A stretch of DNA of 64,000 nt from CANHBY01 sp046342195 (GCA_046342195.1 JBKDQE010000013.1:175463-239462); one strand, 5' to 3'; positions 16,752-26,413 are shown, counted from the first letter of the stretch. Numbers and translations: made by a program. Notes: generated from the sequence alone by a model not told the origin.

Positions 16752-17279
16752 TCAGATCGGTACTGCAGCATCATCAGCCCCATGGCGACGTAAATCTTGT
16801 AATAACCGATCCAGGAACATCAAGCGACATAGCCATTGCACCGCCTGCCCAGCATCAGGGTGGTCATCCAGAAAATATGCTAAAGAAATAAAAGCCTGCT
16901 CACGGCTGGCCTGAATGTCTTCTTTCAACTGAACTCGTGCTGTGACAGTCTGGGACTCTTCGAGGGCTTCACGCCAAGCCATTTGCTGCATCAAAAAATC
17001 CCTTGGCATTTGCGGATGAGCATCAGATTGAACCGGATACCCTCGCAACTCGCACAAGTAAGCAGCCCGCTTGAGAGGATCTTTAAGGCGGCGATAAGCT
17101 TCATTGACCCGGACAGACCATTGCATGGCCAGGCTTTGAGCGACCCTTCCCTGTGTTACAAAACGATCAGGGTGAACCTCAGCCTGCAAAGCCTTCCAGC
17201 GGGCATCAATCAAGGAAGGATCTTGCTCAAATCGAGTTTCAAGGCCCCAAAGTTCAAAATCATTGCTATTGAGGTTCAT
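16752..17279 (-). CDS. hscB: Fe-S cluster assembly J-protein HscB
   Basis: This is a 175-residue co-chaperone with an N-terminal J domain (HPD at residues 36-38) and a C-terminal helical IscU-binding domain. It delivers IscU to HscA and stimulates its ATPase. The start at 17279 gives MNLNSNDFELWGLETRFEQD, in line with HscB N-termini. A longer frame to 17564 would overlap iscA on the same strand and is rejected. It lies between iscA and hscA. Confidence 0.95.
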   Translation of the reverse strand: MNLNSNDFELWGLETRFEQDPSLIDARWKALQAEVHPDRFVTQGRVAQSLAMQWSVRVNEAYRRLKDPLKRAAYLCELRGYPVQSDAHPQMPRDFLMQQMAWREALEESQTVTARVQLKEDIQASREQAFISLAYFLDDHPDAGQAVQWLCRLMFLDRLLQDLRRHGADDAAVPI

Positions 17280-17322
17280 CGGCACCCCCTTGAAACAACA
17301 GAATTTTTGGGGAGAGCCCCCT

Positions 17323-17646
17323 TCAGACGCGAAAGGACTCTCCGCAGCCGCATCGATCTTTCTCCCGGGGATTGCGAAATTTGAAGCCCTCGTTAAGACC
17401 CTCACGAACAAAATCAAGTTCGGTGCCATCGAGGTAAGGCAGGCTCTTGGGGTCAACCAGGACCTTGACACCCCGATCTTCAAAGACAATATCTTCAGGG
17501 GCCGGATTATCTGCGTATTCAAGTTTATAGGCCAGTCCGGAACACCCGGTTGTCTTGACCCCAAGACGAATGCCCATGCCCTTCCCTCGCCTTGTCAGGT
17601 AGCGGGTAATATGGCGGGCTGCGGAGTCTGTCAAGGTGACGGCCAT
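17323..17646 (-). CDS. iscA: Iron-sulfur cluster assembly protein IscA
   Basis: This 107-residue A-type scaffold/carrier has the three conserved cysteines C35 (TTGCSGLAY), C99 and C101 (CGCGESF). Size and motifs are standard. A-type proteins receive clusters or iron and pass them to apo-proteins. The start codon lies 3 nt after the iscU stop codon, so the two are almost certainly co-translated. Confidence 0.97.
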   Translation of the reverse strand: MAVTLTDSAARHITRYLTRRGKGMGIRLGVKTTGCSGLAYKLEYADNPAPEDIVFEDRGVKVLVDPKSLPYLDGTELDFVREGLNEGFKFRNPREKDRCGCGESFRV

Positions 17647-17649
17647 GGC

Positions 17650-18066
17650 TCAATGGGCCTCAGACACAAGGCTCGAAGTGGCCACCACCATCTTTGAGCG
17701 ATAGTCGCTCACCGCCGCCTTGATGGCATCTTCGGCAAGAATGGAACAATGAATTTTGACAGGAGGCAGGGCCAATTCCTGGGCAATATGGGTGTTTTTG
17801 ATGGCCAGAGCTTCATCCAGCGACTTGCCTTTGACCCATTCAGTGACCAAAGAACTGGAAGCAATCGCGGAGCCACAGCCGTAGGTTTTGAACTTGGCGT
17901 CTTCAATGAGTCCTGTGGCAGGATTGACTTTGATTTGAAGCTTCATCACGTCTCCACAAGCAGGTGCACCAACCATGCCGGTGCCTACCGTATGGTCGCT
18001 TTTGTCGAGGGTGCCCACGTTACGAGGGTTTTCATAATGCTCAATGACTTTGTTGCTGTATGCCAT
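17650..18066 (-). CDS. iscU: Iron-sulfur cluster scaffold IscU
   Basis: This 138-residue scaffold carries the cluster ligands C37 (GAPACGD), C64 (YGCGSA) and C107 (IHCSIL), and the HscA recognition motif LPPVK at residues 100-104. It is slightly longer than the 128-residue E. coli protein because of its C-terminus. IscU builds [2Fe-2S] clusters from sulfur delivered by IscS. It lies 18 nt downstream of iscS. Confidence 0.98.
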   Translation of the reverse strand: MAYSNKVIEHYENPRNVGTLDKSDHTVGTGMVGAPACGDVMKLQIKVNPATGLIEDAKFKTYGCGSAIASSSLVTEWVKGKSLDEALAIKNTHIAQELALPPVKIHCSILAEDAIKAAVSDYRSKMVVATSSLVSEAH

Positions 18067-18084
18067 GTTGGTTTTCCTTGAGGC

Positions 18085-19299
18085 TCAATGGGCAGCCCAT
18101 TGGATGGTGTTGAGGTCAATCCCTTCTTTGAACATGTCCCAAAGAGGCGACAGTTCACGCAGTTTGGAGACCCGGTCTTTCAGGGTGATGACGACGTAAT
18201 CAATTTCTTCTGTGGTGGTGAAGCGCCCGATGGTCATGCGTAAAGACGAATGGGCCAATTCATCGCTTCGGCCCAAAGCACGAAGCACATAGCTCGGCTC
18301 AAGGCTGGCCGAAGTGCAGGCCGACCCTGAAGACACAGCAATACCTTTAACCCCCATGATCAAAGATTCACCCTCGACAAAGTTGAAAGACATGTTCACG
18401 TTGTGCGGAATGCGTTGGGTAGGGTGACCATTGAGAAAAGTTTCTTCAATAGAGGCCAGGCCATCAAGCAGCCTGCGCTGGAGCCCCCGGACACGCTCGT
18501 TTTCGGTGGCCATTTCAGCTTGGGCAATACGGAAAGCCTCACCCATGCCAATGATCTGATGGGTGGCCAAGGTGCCCGAGCGCATGCCGCGTTCATGCCC
18601 CCCGCCATGCATCTGGGCCTCGAGGCGAACGCGGGGCTTGCGACGAACATAAAGAGCGCCAATGCCTTTGGGGCCATAAGTTTTATGGGAAGCCAAGCTC
18701 ATCAGGTCAACGGGAAGGCTGGCCAAATCAATGTGAATTTTTCCGGTGGCCTGAGCCGCATCAACATGAAAAATCACGCCACGCTCACGGCACAATTGAC
18801 CCAGAGCAGCAATATCTTGAATCACGCCGATTTCGTTATTCACAAACATGACCGACGCCACAATGGTGTCCGGGCGAAGTGCATCTTTGAATGTGTTCAA
18901 ATCAAGCAAGCCATCGGGCTGTACATCAAGGTAGCTGACTTCAAAACCCTGACGCTCCAGTTCGCGTAGGGTATCCAGAACAGCCTTGTGCTCGGTTTTG
19001 ACGGTGATCAGGTGTTTTCCGCGATTGCGGTAAAAGTGGGCGGCCCCCTTGAGCGCCAAGTTATTGGACTCGGTGGCCCCTGATGTCCAGATGATTTCAC
19101 GCGGATCGGCACCAACCAGTGAGGCCACATGGCCTCGGGCTGCTTCAACTGCTTCTTCAGCTTCCCAGCCCCAAGCGTGACTGCGAGATGCCGGGTTGCC
19201 AAAGTGCTCACGGAGCCATGGAATCATGGCGTCAACCACCCGCTGATCAACCGGTGTTGTGGCGCCATAATCAAGGTAAATGGGAAAATGCGGAGTCAT
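18085..19299 (-). CDS. iscS: Cysteine desulfurase IscS
   Basis: This is a 404-residue PLP enzyme that converts cysteine to alanine and holds the sulfur as a persulfide. The PLP lysine is K206 (SLASHKTYGPKG) and the catalytic cysteine is C328 in SSGSACTSASLEPSYVLRAL. The C-terminus DMFKEGIDLNTIQWAAH is typical of IscS, not of SufS or NifS. It supplies sulfur for Fe-S clusters and tRNA thiolation. It is the second gene of the operon, 72 nt downstream of iscR. Confidence 0.98.
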   Translation of the reverse strand: MTPHFPIYLDYGATTPVDQRVVDAMIPWLREHFGNPASRSHAWGWEAEEAVEAARGHVASLVGADPREIIWTSGATESNNLALKGAAHFYRNRGKHLITVKTEHKAVLDTLRELERQGFEVSYLDVQPDGLLDLNTFKDALRPDTIVASVMFVNNEIGVIQDIAALGQLCRERGVIFHVDAAQATGKIHIDLASLPVDLMSLASHKTYGPKGIGALYVRRKPRVRLEAQMHGGGHERGMRSGTLATHQIIGMGEAFRIAQAEMATENERVRGLQRRLLDGLASIEETFLNGHPTQRIPHNVNMSFNFVEGESLIMGVKGIAVSSGSACTSASLEPSYVLRALGRSDELAHSSLRMTIGRFTTTEEIDYVVITLKDRVSKLRELSPLWDMFKEGIDLNTIQWAAH

Positions 19300-19371
19300 G
19301 ATGGGGAGGAATAAACCAGCTTGAATTGAGGAGACAAATGTATTGATCTGACGATGAAAAGGCCTATACGC

Positions 19372-19917
19372 TTACTTGCCATTCACTTCGCGCAACGCTG
19401 AGCCCAAAGCAAATACAGAATTGGGGGCGGTGATTTTGATGGGTTTGACCACCGGCTGGCTGGAGATGCCCCTTTTGAGTCGCTGGTTTTCAATAGACAG
19501 GCCTTTGGCGAGTTGATCATCCACCAGCTTTTCAAGACTGATTGAATGAAGGTGGTCAATCATTTTGGCGTTCAGGCCGGCCCATAAATCATGGGTCATG
19601 CAGCGACCGGCGTCTTCGCCCATGCAGTTTTCTTTGCCGCCACAGCCGGTGGCATCAAGGGCCTCATCAACAGCCAAGATAATGTCGGCCACGGTGATGT
19701 CTGAGGCTTTACGGCCTAGCGTGTACCCTCCACCAGGGCCTCGTGTGCTCTCTACAAGCTCGTTACGGCGTAATTTGCCAAACAGTTGTTCAAGGTAGGA
19801 CAATGAAATGTGTTGCCGGGAACTGACAGCCGCCAGCGCCACCGGGCCCGAGCCTTGGCGAAGCGCAAGATCGATCATGGCGGTCACGGCAAAACGACCC
19901 TTGGTGGTCAAACGCAT
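19372..19917 (-). CDS. iscR: Fe-S sensing Rrf2-family regulator IscR
   Basis: This 181-residue regulator has an Rrf2 winged helix (MRLTTKGRFAVTAMIDLALR) and a [2Fe-2S] binding loop with C92, C98, C106 and H109. The loop CGGKENCMGEDAGRCMTH is two residues longer between the second and third cysteines than in E. coli IscR (C92, C98, C104, H107). IscR in holo form represses the isc operon, and a matching operator is visible upstream at 20015-20039. The C-terminal tail is longer than in E. coli. Confidence 0.95.
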   Translation of the reverse strand: MRLTTKGRFAVTAMIDLALRQGSGPVALAAVSSRQHISLSYLEQLFGKLRRNELVESTRGPGGGYTLGRKASDITVADIILAVDEALDATGCGGKENCMGEDAGRCMTHDLWAGLNAKMIDHLHSISLEKLVDDQLAKGLSIENQRLKRGISSQPVVKPIKITAPNSVFALGSALREVNGK

Positions 19918-20014
19918 GTTGTTCTCCTGGAACGTGGCATGAACCGTAGGAATAATGAATGAAATATAAGTGGGTGCTGCTGATGACCAGGATGGGGTCA
20001 GCGCTGGCCAATTA

Positions 20015-20039
20015 GAAACCTACTAATACGCTCAAGTTT
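20015..20039 (-). promoter_or_regulatory. Putative IscR type 1 operator upstream of iscR
   Basis: On the minus strand the site begins AAACTTGAGCG and ends TATTAGTAGGTTTC. It matches about 18 of the 25 positions of the type 1 IscR consensus (ATASYYGACT, RWWWY, AGTCRRSTAT). It lies about 100 nt upstream of iscR and fits autoregulation of the operon. The match was made by eye. Confidence 0.5.
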
Positions 20040-20127
20040 ATCAAACTCCGAGCGTTTTAATCAACATTTTATTCGGGTTATTCCGCATACAAGATGATTG
20101 AGCCCATCTTGCAGAGTACCCCAAGCC

Positions 20128-23100
20128 TCAAGCCGCCTTGGGCGCCCCAAGTGCGCGCAAAACATCACGCACCAACTGGGCACGATCCTTCGGGTCAGGG
20201 AGGGTACGCTCAATACGCAGCTTGTCATTACCTGCCAAGCGGATATGCCGGTTTTTTTGCACCAGTTCAATGATCTTCAAGGCATCGACCGGTGGATTGG
20301 GGTGGAAGTTGATCAGGGTGAGTGCAGGTGTCGCCTCAATTTTGATCACCCCATAAGGTTTGGCCTGTACACGTAAACGGTGCACGTCAAAGAGGGTCTG
20401 GGCTTGGGGTGGAAGCTTGCCGAAGCGATCAGTGATTTCTTCGAGGAGCGAGTCAATTTGATCTGCATTGGCAGCGCTGGCAAGTTTTTTATAAAGAGAC
20501 AATCGCGTGTGAACATCGCCGCAATACTCGGTGGGTAGCAGGGCTGGGGCATGCAGGTTGATTTCCGTGACGGCACTCAGGGGCGAAAGCAGATCAGGCT
20601 CTTTGCCCGATTTCAATGACCGGACGGCCTCACTGAGCATGTCGTTATAGAGCTGAAAGCCAACCTCCATCATGTTGCCGCTTTGGTTTTCACCCAAAAG
20701 CTCTCCCGCGCCGCGAATTTCAAGGTCGTGCATTGCAAGATAGAAACCCGAGCCCAGATCTTCCATGTCTTGAATGGCTTGCAAACGCTGCCCTGCCTGC
20801 TTGGTCAGCCCCTCGACATCAGGGACCAAAAGATAAGCATAGGCTTGATGGTGCGATCGACCTACACGCCCCCGCAACTGATGCAATTGCGCCAGACCAA
20901 ACTGATCGGCGCGGGTGATGATGATGGTGTTGGCACTGGGAACGTCAATGCCGGTTTCGATAATGGTTGAGCACAGCAGTACGTTTTGGCGCTGCGCGAC
21001 AAAGTCTTTCATGACTTTTTCCAGTTCACGCTCGGGCATTTGGCCATGGGCTACCGCGATTCGAGCCTCTGGCAACAATGCTTGCAGGGTATTGCGCCGA
21101 TTTTGGATGGTTTCCACTTCGTTATGAAGGAAGTAAACTTGACCGCCCCGCTTGAGCTCGCGCAAGACGGCCTCACGGATGGTATTGCTGTTTTCTTCCC
21201 GCACAAAGGTTTTGATGGCCAGACGGCGCTGGGGCGCTGTGGCGATCACGCTTAAATCACGCAAACCTTCAAGTGCCATGCCCAGGGTGCGGGGAATGGG
21301 AGTCGCAGTGAGGGTCAATACATCGACCTCGGCCCGCATCGACTTCATGGCTTCTTTGTGTCGAACGCCAAAGCGATGCTCTTCATCAATAATCAGCAGG
21401 CCCAATCGTTTGAATTGAATATCCGGGCTGAGCAGCTTGTGGGTGCCCACGACGATATCAATGGTGCCATCAGTCAACCCTTCCAGCGTGGCTTTGATTT
21501 CTTTGGCGGAACGAAAGCGAGAGACCTCAGCCACCTTAACCGGCCATGGTGCGAAGCGGTCAAGAATATTTTGATAATGTTGTTCGGCCAGCAAGGTGGT
21601 GGGCGCCAAAATAGCCACCTGCTTGCCTCCAATCACTGCCACGAACGCAGCTCGTAAGGCGACTTCAGTTTTGCCAAAGCCGACATCCCCGCAAATCAGT
21701 CGGTCCATCGGCCGGGGGCTGATCATGTCTTGGATGACGGCATGAATGGCAGCTTTCTGGTCAGGCGTTTCCTCAAAGCCAAAGCTGGTAGCAAAGGCTT
21801 CATAGTCTTGAGGGGAATAGCGGAAGGCGTGCCCTTCCCGTGCGGCCCGATGGGCATAGAGGTTCAGCAGTTCGGCGGCGGTATCACGCACTTGCTCGGC
21901 AGCTTTACGTTTGGCCTTTTCCCACTGGCCTGAGCCCAAACGGTGTAATGGAGCTTCTTCCGGACTCACCCCCGTATAGCGGCTGATCAAATGCAGCTGA
22001 GCCACCGGCACATACAGTGTGGCCTTGTCGGCGTACTCAAGATGTAAAAATTCGCCAGGGCCCTGCCCTGATTCGGACCCTGAAGCCAGCTGAATCAGTG
22101 TGAGCCCGACATACCGCCCAATTCCATGATTGGCGTGTACCACAGGGTCACCCACTTTGAGTTCGGAGAGGTCCTTGATCAGCGCATTCACATCGCTGGC
22201 CTGCTCCTGTTTGCGGCGCCGGCGGGCGGTGGGGCTGCTGGCAAAAAGCTCGGTTTCAGTAATCAGGCAAACTGCGGGCGTAGCGGCTTGTTGCCGCCAG
22301 ATAAAGCCCTCGGCCAAAGATGCAGCGGTGATAGCCATGCGATGCGGGCTTTGCAGAAATTCATTCAGCGAAGCAACGCTCGGCAGATCAATATGATGCT
22401 CGCGCAGCATCTCGAGAAGGCTTTCCCGTCGGCCCTGACTTTCGGCCACAATCAAAGTACGATCAGGGCTTTGTTCAAGATGCTGTTGCAGTTTGTGCAG
22501 CGGCTCAGTGGTGCCACGATCCACATTGAGTTTGGGAAGAGGTTGGGCCCAATCGACCTCGCTGGGGCCTCGAATCACCAGTGTGGCATGGCGAGCCGTA
22601 CGCACGAAAAATTCTTCCGGTGACAAAAACAAGGTGCCAGGCGGCAAAATAGGGCGCTCCGGGTCATGTTGCAAAAATCGATGTCTCTCCCGGGTGTCAC
22701 GCCAAAATCTTTGCAACACCTCGTCCATGTCGCCATGGAGAACCAACACAGCCTGCTCACCCAAATAGTCAAACACCGAAGCTGTGTCATCAAAGAAAAG
22801 CGGCAGGTAATATTCCATGCCAGCATTGGCAATACCGCTCGCCATGTCTTTATAAATGCGGGATTTACCAGGGTCGCCCTCGAGCTTCTCGCGCCAGCGG
22901 GCCCGGAAAGCATGGCGAGCAGCTTCATCCATCGGGTATTCACGGCCCGGCAACAATCGCACTTCAGGCACAGGGTACAGGCTGCGCTGGGTGTCAGGGT
23001 CAAAAGTGCGAATGCTGTCAACCTCATCACCAAACAAATCAACCCGATAGGGCACAAGCGACCCCATAGGAAAGAGATCGATCAGGCTTCCGCGCACGGC

Positions 23101-23583
23101 ATATTCGCCTGGTGACACCACCTGAGTGACGTGCGCGTAGCCCGCAAGCATGAGCTGGCTCTTGAGGGCGGCCTCATCGAGCTTTTGTTTTTGCCGGAAT
23201 TCGAAGGTGTAGGCTGCCAGAAAACTCAAAGGCGCCAAGCGCACCAAGGCTGTTGTTGCCGGCAATAAAACCACATCCACTTGCCCCCGCTGAATACGCC
23301 ACAGGGTTGCCAAGCGTTCAGAGATGAGATCCTGGTGGGGTGAAAATGTATCGTAGGGCAGCGTTTCCCAATCGGGAAACACGGCAATTTGCAAGCCCGG
23401 CTCAAAAAAGGCCAATTCTTGTTCAAGTCGCTGGACATCAGAAGGTTCAGCCACAACGATGGCTAAAACACGCCCTTGCAGTTTGTGCGTATGTGCAAAG
23501 CGAGCCAGCAGCAGGGCATCAGAGGAGCCTAAGGAGCGGGGCAAGGCATAGCGCTTGCCCGGAGCAATAACCGGAAGATCCAT
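20128..23583 (-). CDS. mfd: Transcription-repair coupling factor Mfd
   Basis: This 1151-residue translocase removes RNA polymerase stalled at DNA lesions and recruits UvrA. It has the N-terminal UvrB-like region, an RNA-polymerase interaction (CarD-like) domain near VGDPVVHANHGIGRYVGL, and two helicase domains with Walker A ICGDVGFGKTEVALRA, Walker B/DEEH (LIIDEEHRFG) and the TATPIPRTL block. A C-terminal TRCF domain completes the protein. Length is normal. The gene stands alone between the isc operon and the second receptor-cheW block. Confidence 0.98.
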   Translation of the reverse strand: MDLPVIAPGKRYALPRSLGSSDALLLARFAHTHKLQGRVLAIVVAEPSDVQRLEQELAFFEPGLQIAVFPDWETLPYDTFSPHQDLISERLATLWRIQRGQVDVVLLPATTALVRLAPLSFLAAYTFEFRQKQKLDEAALKSQLMLAGYAHVTQVVSPGEYAVRGSLIDLFPMGSLVPYRVDLFGDEVDSIRTFDPDTQRSLYPVPEVRLLPGREYPMDEAARHAFRARWREKLEGDPGKSRIYKDMASGIANAGMEYYLPLFFDDTASVFDYLGEQAVLVLHGDMDEVLQRFWRDTRERHRFLQHDPERPILPPGTLFLSPEEFFVRTARHATLVIRGPSEVDWAQPLPKLNVDRGTTEPLHKLQQHLEQSPDRTLIVAESQGRRESLLEMLREHHIDLPSVASLNEFLQSPHRMAITAASLAEGFIWRQQAATPAVCLITETELFASSPTARRRRKQEQASDVNALIKDLSELKVGDPVVHANHGIGRYVGLTLIQLASGSESGQGPGEFLHLEYADKATLYVPVAQLHLISRYTGVSPEEAPLHRLGSGQWEKAKRKAAEQVRDTAAELLNLYAHRAAREGHAFRYSPQDYEAFATSFGFEETPDQKAAIHAVIQDMISPRPMDRLICGDVGFGKTEVALRAAFVAVIGGKQVAILAPTTLLAEQHYQNILDRFAPWPVKVAEVSRFRSAKEIKATLEGLTDGTIDIVVGTHKLLSPDIQFKRLGLLIIDEEHRFGVRHKEAMKSMRAEVDVLTLTATPIPRTLGMALEGLRDLSVIATAPQRRLAIKTFVREENSNTIREAVLRELKRGGQVYFLHNEVETIQNRRNTLQALLPEARIAVAHGQMPERELEKVMKDFVAQRQNVLLCSTIIETGIDVPSANTIIITRADQFGLAQLHQLRGRVGRSHHQAYAYLLVPDVEGLTKQAGQRLQAIQDMEDLGSGFYLAMHDLEIRGAGELLGENQSGNMMEVGFQLYNDMLSEAVRSLKSGKEPDLLSPLSAVTEINLHAPALLPTEYCGDVHTRLSLYKKLASAANADQIDSLLEEITDRFGKLPPQAQTLFDVHRLRVQAKPYGVIKIEATPALTLINFHPNPPVDALKIIELVQKNRHIRLAGNDKLRIERTLPDPKDRAQLVRDVLRALGAPKAA

Positions 23584-23711
23584 GAGGAGTGGGCGGTGAG
23601 TTTGATGCGCCGGGCGAGTCTCCGGTCAAATCACCATGAAAAGAGCCAGAAAGAGATCGAATTATCCTGGAAACCCCACCCTGTCAACAGCCTGTTTATC
23701 AGAAAAAAACC

Positions 23712-23735
23712 AGGGCCTGCTCACACTAAAGATGC
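23712..23735 (+). repeat. 24-nt dispersed intergenic repeat, copy 1
   Basis: The sequence starts AGGGCCTGCTCACACT and ends AAAGATGC. The same 24-nt core, with only a few changes, occurs at 28992-29015 (same strand) and 42511-42534 (opposite strand). This copy lies between mfd and the second receptor gene, and the downstream GGGCCCT at 23745-23751 is its partial inverted complement. It may be an insertion-sequence end. Confidence 0.6.
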
Positions 23736-23773
23736 CAGTGCGAACGGGCCCTAAGCATTGCTTCCATCGTGGA

Positions 23774-25702
23774 TCAAAAGTGCTCCCAGTCGCCGTCATT
23801 TGAGGTATTGTCGGATTGGCTTGATGAAGTTGAAGCAGATGTATTGATGGGTTGGGTTCCAGCTTTCAGTGCCGAGGCTGAGCCGGAGCTTGGCGCAGAA
23901 TGCTTGCCGGGTTTTGCTGTATCTGCCAAAGACTCTGGAGCAGATACCGGCACAGGCTGGCTGGCCGTTTTTGCCTGGGCTACTGGTGCATGGCTTCGAC
24001 CGGATTTTGTGTTTGTGTCTGCCGTCTTGACAGCCGGGCGAGGCATGTGGGCGCCCTGACCCACTCTGGAGTGAAGAGCAGGTTTGGATAACGATGGGGC
24101 AGTCGAAAAATTTTGAATCTCAGACCTGACAGAAGCCGAGGCTGAGTGTTCGCCGATCATTTGTCCGCTCAGTTTAAAGGTCTCCAGGAGCTGGGACAAT
24201 CGTTTGGTTTGATCACGCAGGCTTTCTGCCGCGGCAGCACCCTGTTCGACCAAAGCAGCGTTTTGCTGGGTCATTTGATCAAGTTGAAGCACTGAAGTAT
24301 TGACTTGGCTGATACCATCGCTCTGTTCAGAGGCCGCCGCACTGATTTCACTGATGATGTCAGAGACCCGCTGCACAGAGGTCACAATTTCCTTCATGGT
24401 GCTTCCAGCATCTTCCACCAAGCGGGATCCAATTTCAACCCGCTCAACGCTGGCGCCAATGAGCGATTTGATTTCCTTGGCAGCTTCAGCAGAGCGGCCT
24501 GCGAGGCTGCGCACTTCACTGGCCACCACGGCAAAACCGCGCCCTTGTTCGCCGGCCCGTGCCGCTTCAACCGCCGCGTTCAGCGCCAAAATATTGGTTT
24601 GGAAAGCAATACCGTCAATCACACCAATGATGTCAGAAATTTTCTTCGAGCTGGCATTGATCTCATCCATGGTGCTGACCACCTGGGAAACCACTTGCCC
24701 TCCCCGGGCAGCCACTTCTGCCGCACTGGATGCCAATTGGTTGGCTTGGCGAGCGCTGTCGGCACTTTGCTTCACGTTGTTGGTCAGCTGGTCCATTGAG
24801 GAAGTGGCCTGCTGGAGATTCGATGCTGTTTGTTCGGTGCGGTTCCCAAGATCCTGATTGCCAGTAGCAATTTCGACACTGGCGGTGGAGATGTGGTCCG
24901 TGGAGTGACGGATGCTGCCGACAAGTTGGCGCAAAGAGTGCTGCATTGAACCAAGGCTGCTCAAGAGCAGTCCAATTTCATCACGAGAATCTGCCTCAAT
25001 TGGGGGAGCGGACAGGTCTCCAGAGGCGATGGCTTGTGTGGTCTGAATTGCGAGCTGTAAGGGGCCCTTGACCGATCGACGGACTGAGCCAATCAAGAAA
25101 GCTCCTGAACTGACCCCCAGCACCGCCAAACCCAACATGACCCATTCCGCTGCGTGAACTGCCGCGAAATAACTGCTTACTTGTTTTTCAAGGGATTCTT
25201 TCTGGTTCTGGCGCAAGTCTTGCAAAGCCCCTATATACGATTGTGCGGCGGGCAAGAGCTTGCTCTTCATGGCCTCATCTGCGCCATTGACACCGACGAG
25301 TTTAAGTACTTCGCCATGTTGACTCATGTATGCCTGATGACGCTGAGTGATCTGGCTGAACAGGTTCTTATCTGCTGAAGAGTTGAGCGAAGTTTCGAGA
25401 TCTTTTTCGATGGCGCTGATACGATCAGCCGTATTTTTCATCGACCCCGTGAAATGCTTTCGCATTTCTGAGGCATCTTGGGACGTCAGCAAAGCTGCAC
25501 TCTGGGACAGATGAATTTGAACTTGCTGCTGCCATTCGGCCGTCAGCGCCATGCCCTGAGACATTTCTTGGCTTGTCCTTTGGACTTTCAGGGAGCCTTC
25601 AATCTGCGTATAAGCCAAGGCAAGCAAAGCCACCATGAAACTCGACGCAACGGCAAACGCCAAGTTTAACTTTTGACTGATCGAGAGATGATTTGATTTC
25701 AT
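23774..25702 (-). CDS. Methyl-accepting chemotaxis protein with C-terminal xWxxF tether (second copy)
   Basis: This 642-residue chemoreceptor has a membrane helix (about residues 10-30), a helical periplasmic domain, a second membrane helix around residues 180-205, HAMP, and a signalling coiled coil whose tip is essentially identical to that of the first receptor. After the coiled coil comes a flexible Ser/Ala/Pro-rich tail of about 110 residues ending DGDWEHF. The final DWEHF fits the xWxxF pentapeptide (NWETF in E. coli Tar/Tsr) that docks CheR. The start at 25702 has GAGG 9 nt upstream. It lies directly downstream of the second cheW. Confidence 0.95.
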   Translation of the reverse strand: MKSNHLSISQKLNLAFAVASSFMVALLALAYTQIEGSLKVQRTSQEMSQGMALTAEWQQQVQIHLSQSAALLTSQDASEMRKHFTGSMKNTADRISAIEKDLETSLNSSADKNLFSQITQRHQAYMSQHGEVLKLVGVNGADEAMKSKLLPAAQSYIGALQDLRQNQKESLEKQVSSYFAAVHAAEWVMLGLAVLGVSSGAFLIGSVRRSVKGPLQLAIQTTQAIASGDLSAPPIEADSRDEIGLLLSSLGSMQHSLRQLVGSIRHSTDHISTASVEIATGNQDLGNRTEQTASNLQQATSSMDQLTNNVKQSADSARQANQLASSAAEVAARGGQVVSQVVSTMDEINASSKKISDIIGVIDGIAFQTNILALNAAVEAARAGEQGRGFAVVASEVRSLAGRSAEAAKEIKSLIGASVERVEIGSRLVEDAGSTMKEIVTSVQRVSDIISEISAAASEQSDGISQVNTSVLQLDQMTQQNAALVEQGAAAAESLRDQTKRLSQLLETFKLSGQMIGEHSASASVRSEIQNFSTAPSLSKPALHSRVGQGAHMPRPAVKTADTNTKSGRSHAPVAQAKTASQPVPVSAPESLADTAKPGKHSAPSSGSASALKAGTQPINTSASTSSSQSDNTSNDGDWEHF

Positions 25703-25738
25703 AGAGTACCTCAAACAGTTATCAAATGATGTCAATGA

Positions 25739-26245
25739 TCAGTGAACGCTCATGACGTCAACCAAGCCCATTTCCGGGCTAATCATCAGCCTTTCAATGT
25801 CCATTAAAATCAGCATGCGCTGATTGACAGAGCCAATTCCAGTGATGTATTGAGTATCGACTGTGCTGCTCTTGGAGGGAGCCGGCTTAATCAAGTCGGC
25901 ATTCAATTCCAAAACATCCGAGACAGAATCAACCACAGCGCCTACAACACGTCCTCGAACATTCAAAACGATCACCACGGTAAAGTTGTTGTACTCCACA
26001 CTTTGACAACTGAGCTTGAGTCGTAAATCCACGACCGGTACAATCACGCCGCGCAAATTCACAACACCTTTCACGTAATCTGGCACATTGGCAATTCGGG
26101 TAGGGGGCTCATACGAACGAATTTCCTGAACTTTGAGAATGTCAATTCCATATTCTTCGTATCCGAGTCGGAAGGTCAAAAATTCACCGCCCAGAACGGC
26201 TGATACAGGAATTAAGGGCGAAGACCTTGTGGTTACATTGCCCAT
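25739..26245 (-). CDS. cheW: Chemotaxis coupling protein CheW (second copy)
   Basis: This 168-residue CheW domain protein is highly similar to the CheW at 2502-3005, sharing GIDILKVQEIRSYE and VDTQYITGIGS. The start at 26245 is chosen because AAAGGAG lies 8 nt upstream; an in-frame start at 26272 has no comparable site. It forms a two-gene unit with the receptor downstream (36-nt gap). The unit has its own sigma-28 type promoter at 26414-26440. It probably couples that receptor to CheA, but the two CheWs may be interchangeable. Confidence 0.95.
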   Translation of the reverse strand: MGNVTTRSSPLIPVSAVLGGEFLTFRLGYEEYGIDILKVQEIRSYEPPTRIANVPDYVKGVVNLRGVIVPVVDLRLKLSCQSVEYNNFTVVIVLNVRGRVVGAVVDSVSDVLELNADLIKPAPSKSSTVDTQYITGIGSVNQRMLILMDIERLMISPEMGLVDVMSVH

Positions 26246-26413
26246 CGATAAGGCTCCTTTCAGCGGAATCATGATTCACCGCAATATTGTTCGACGGTGC
26301 CCGGTTGCGAGGGCGCGCCCTGAAAGCAGGTTTGCGCATTTTGATTGAACAATCAAAGCTTTAAACCAAGGAAAACGGGTTCAAGGTGTGTTGCCACACC
26401 CACTTGACACTCT

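Noticed and set aside
17279..17564. N-terminal extension of hscB to 17564
   Set aside because: It would overlap iscA on the same strand and adds about 95 residues unlike any HscB; the J-domain start at 17279 is standard.
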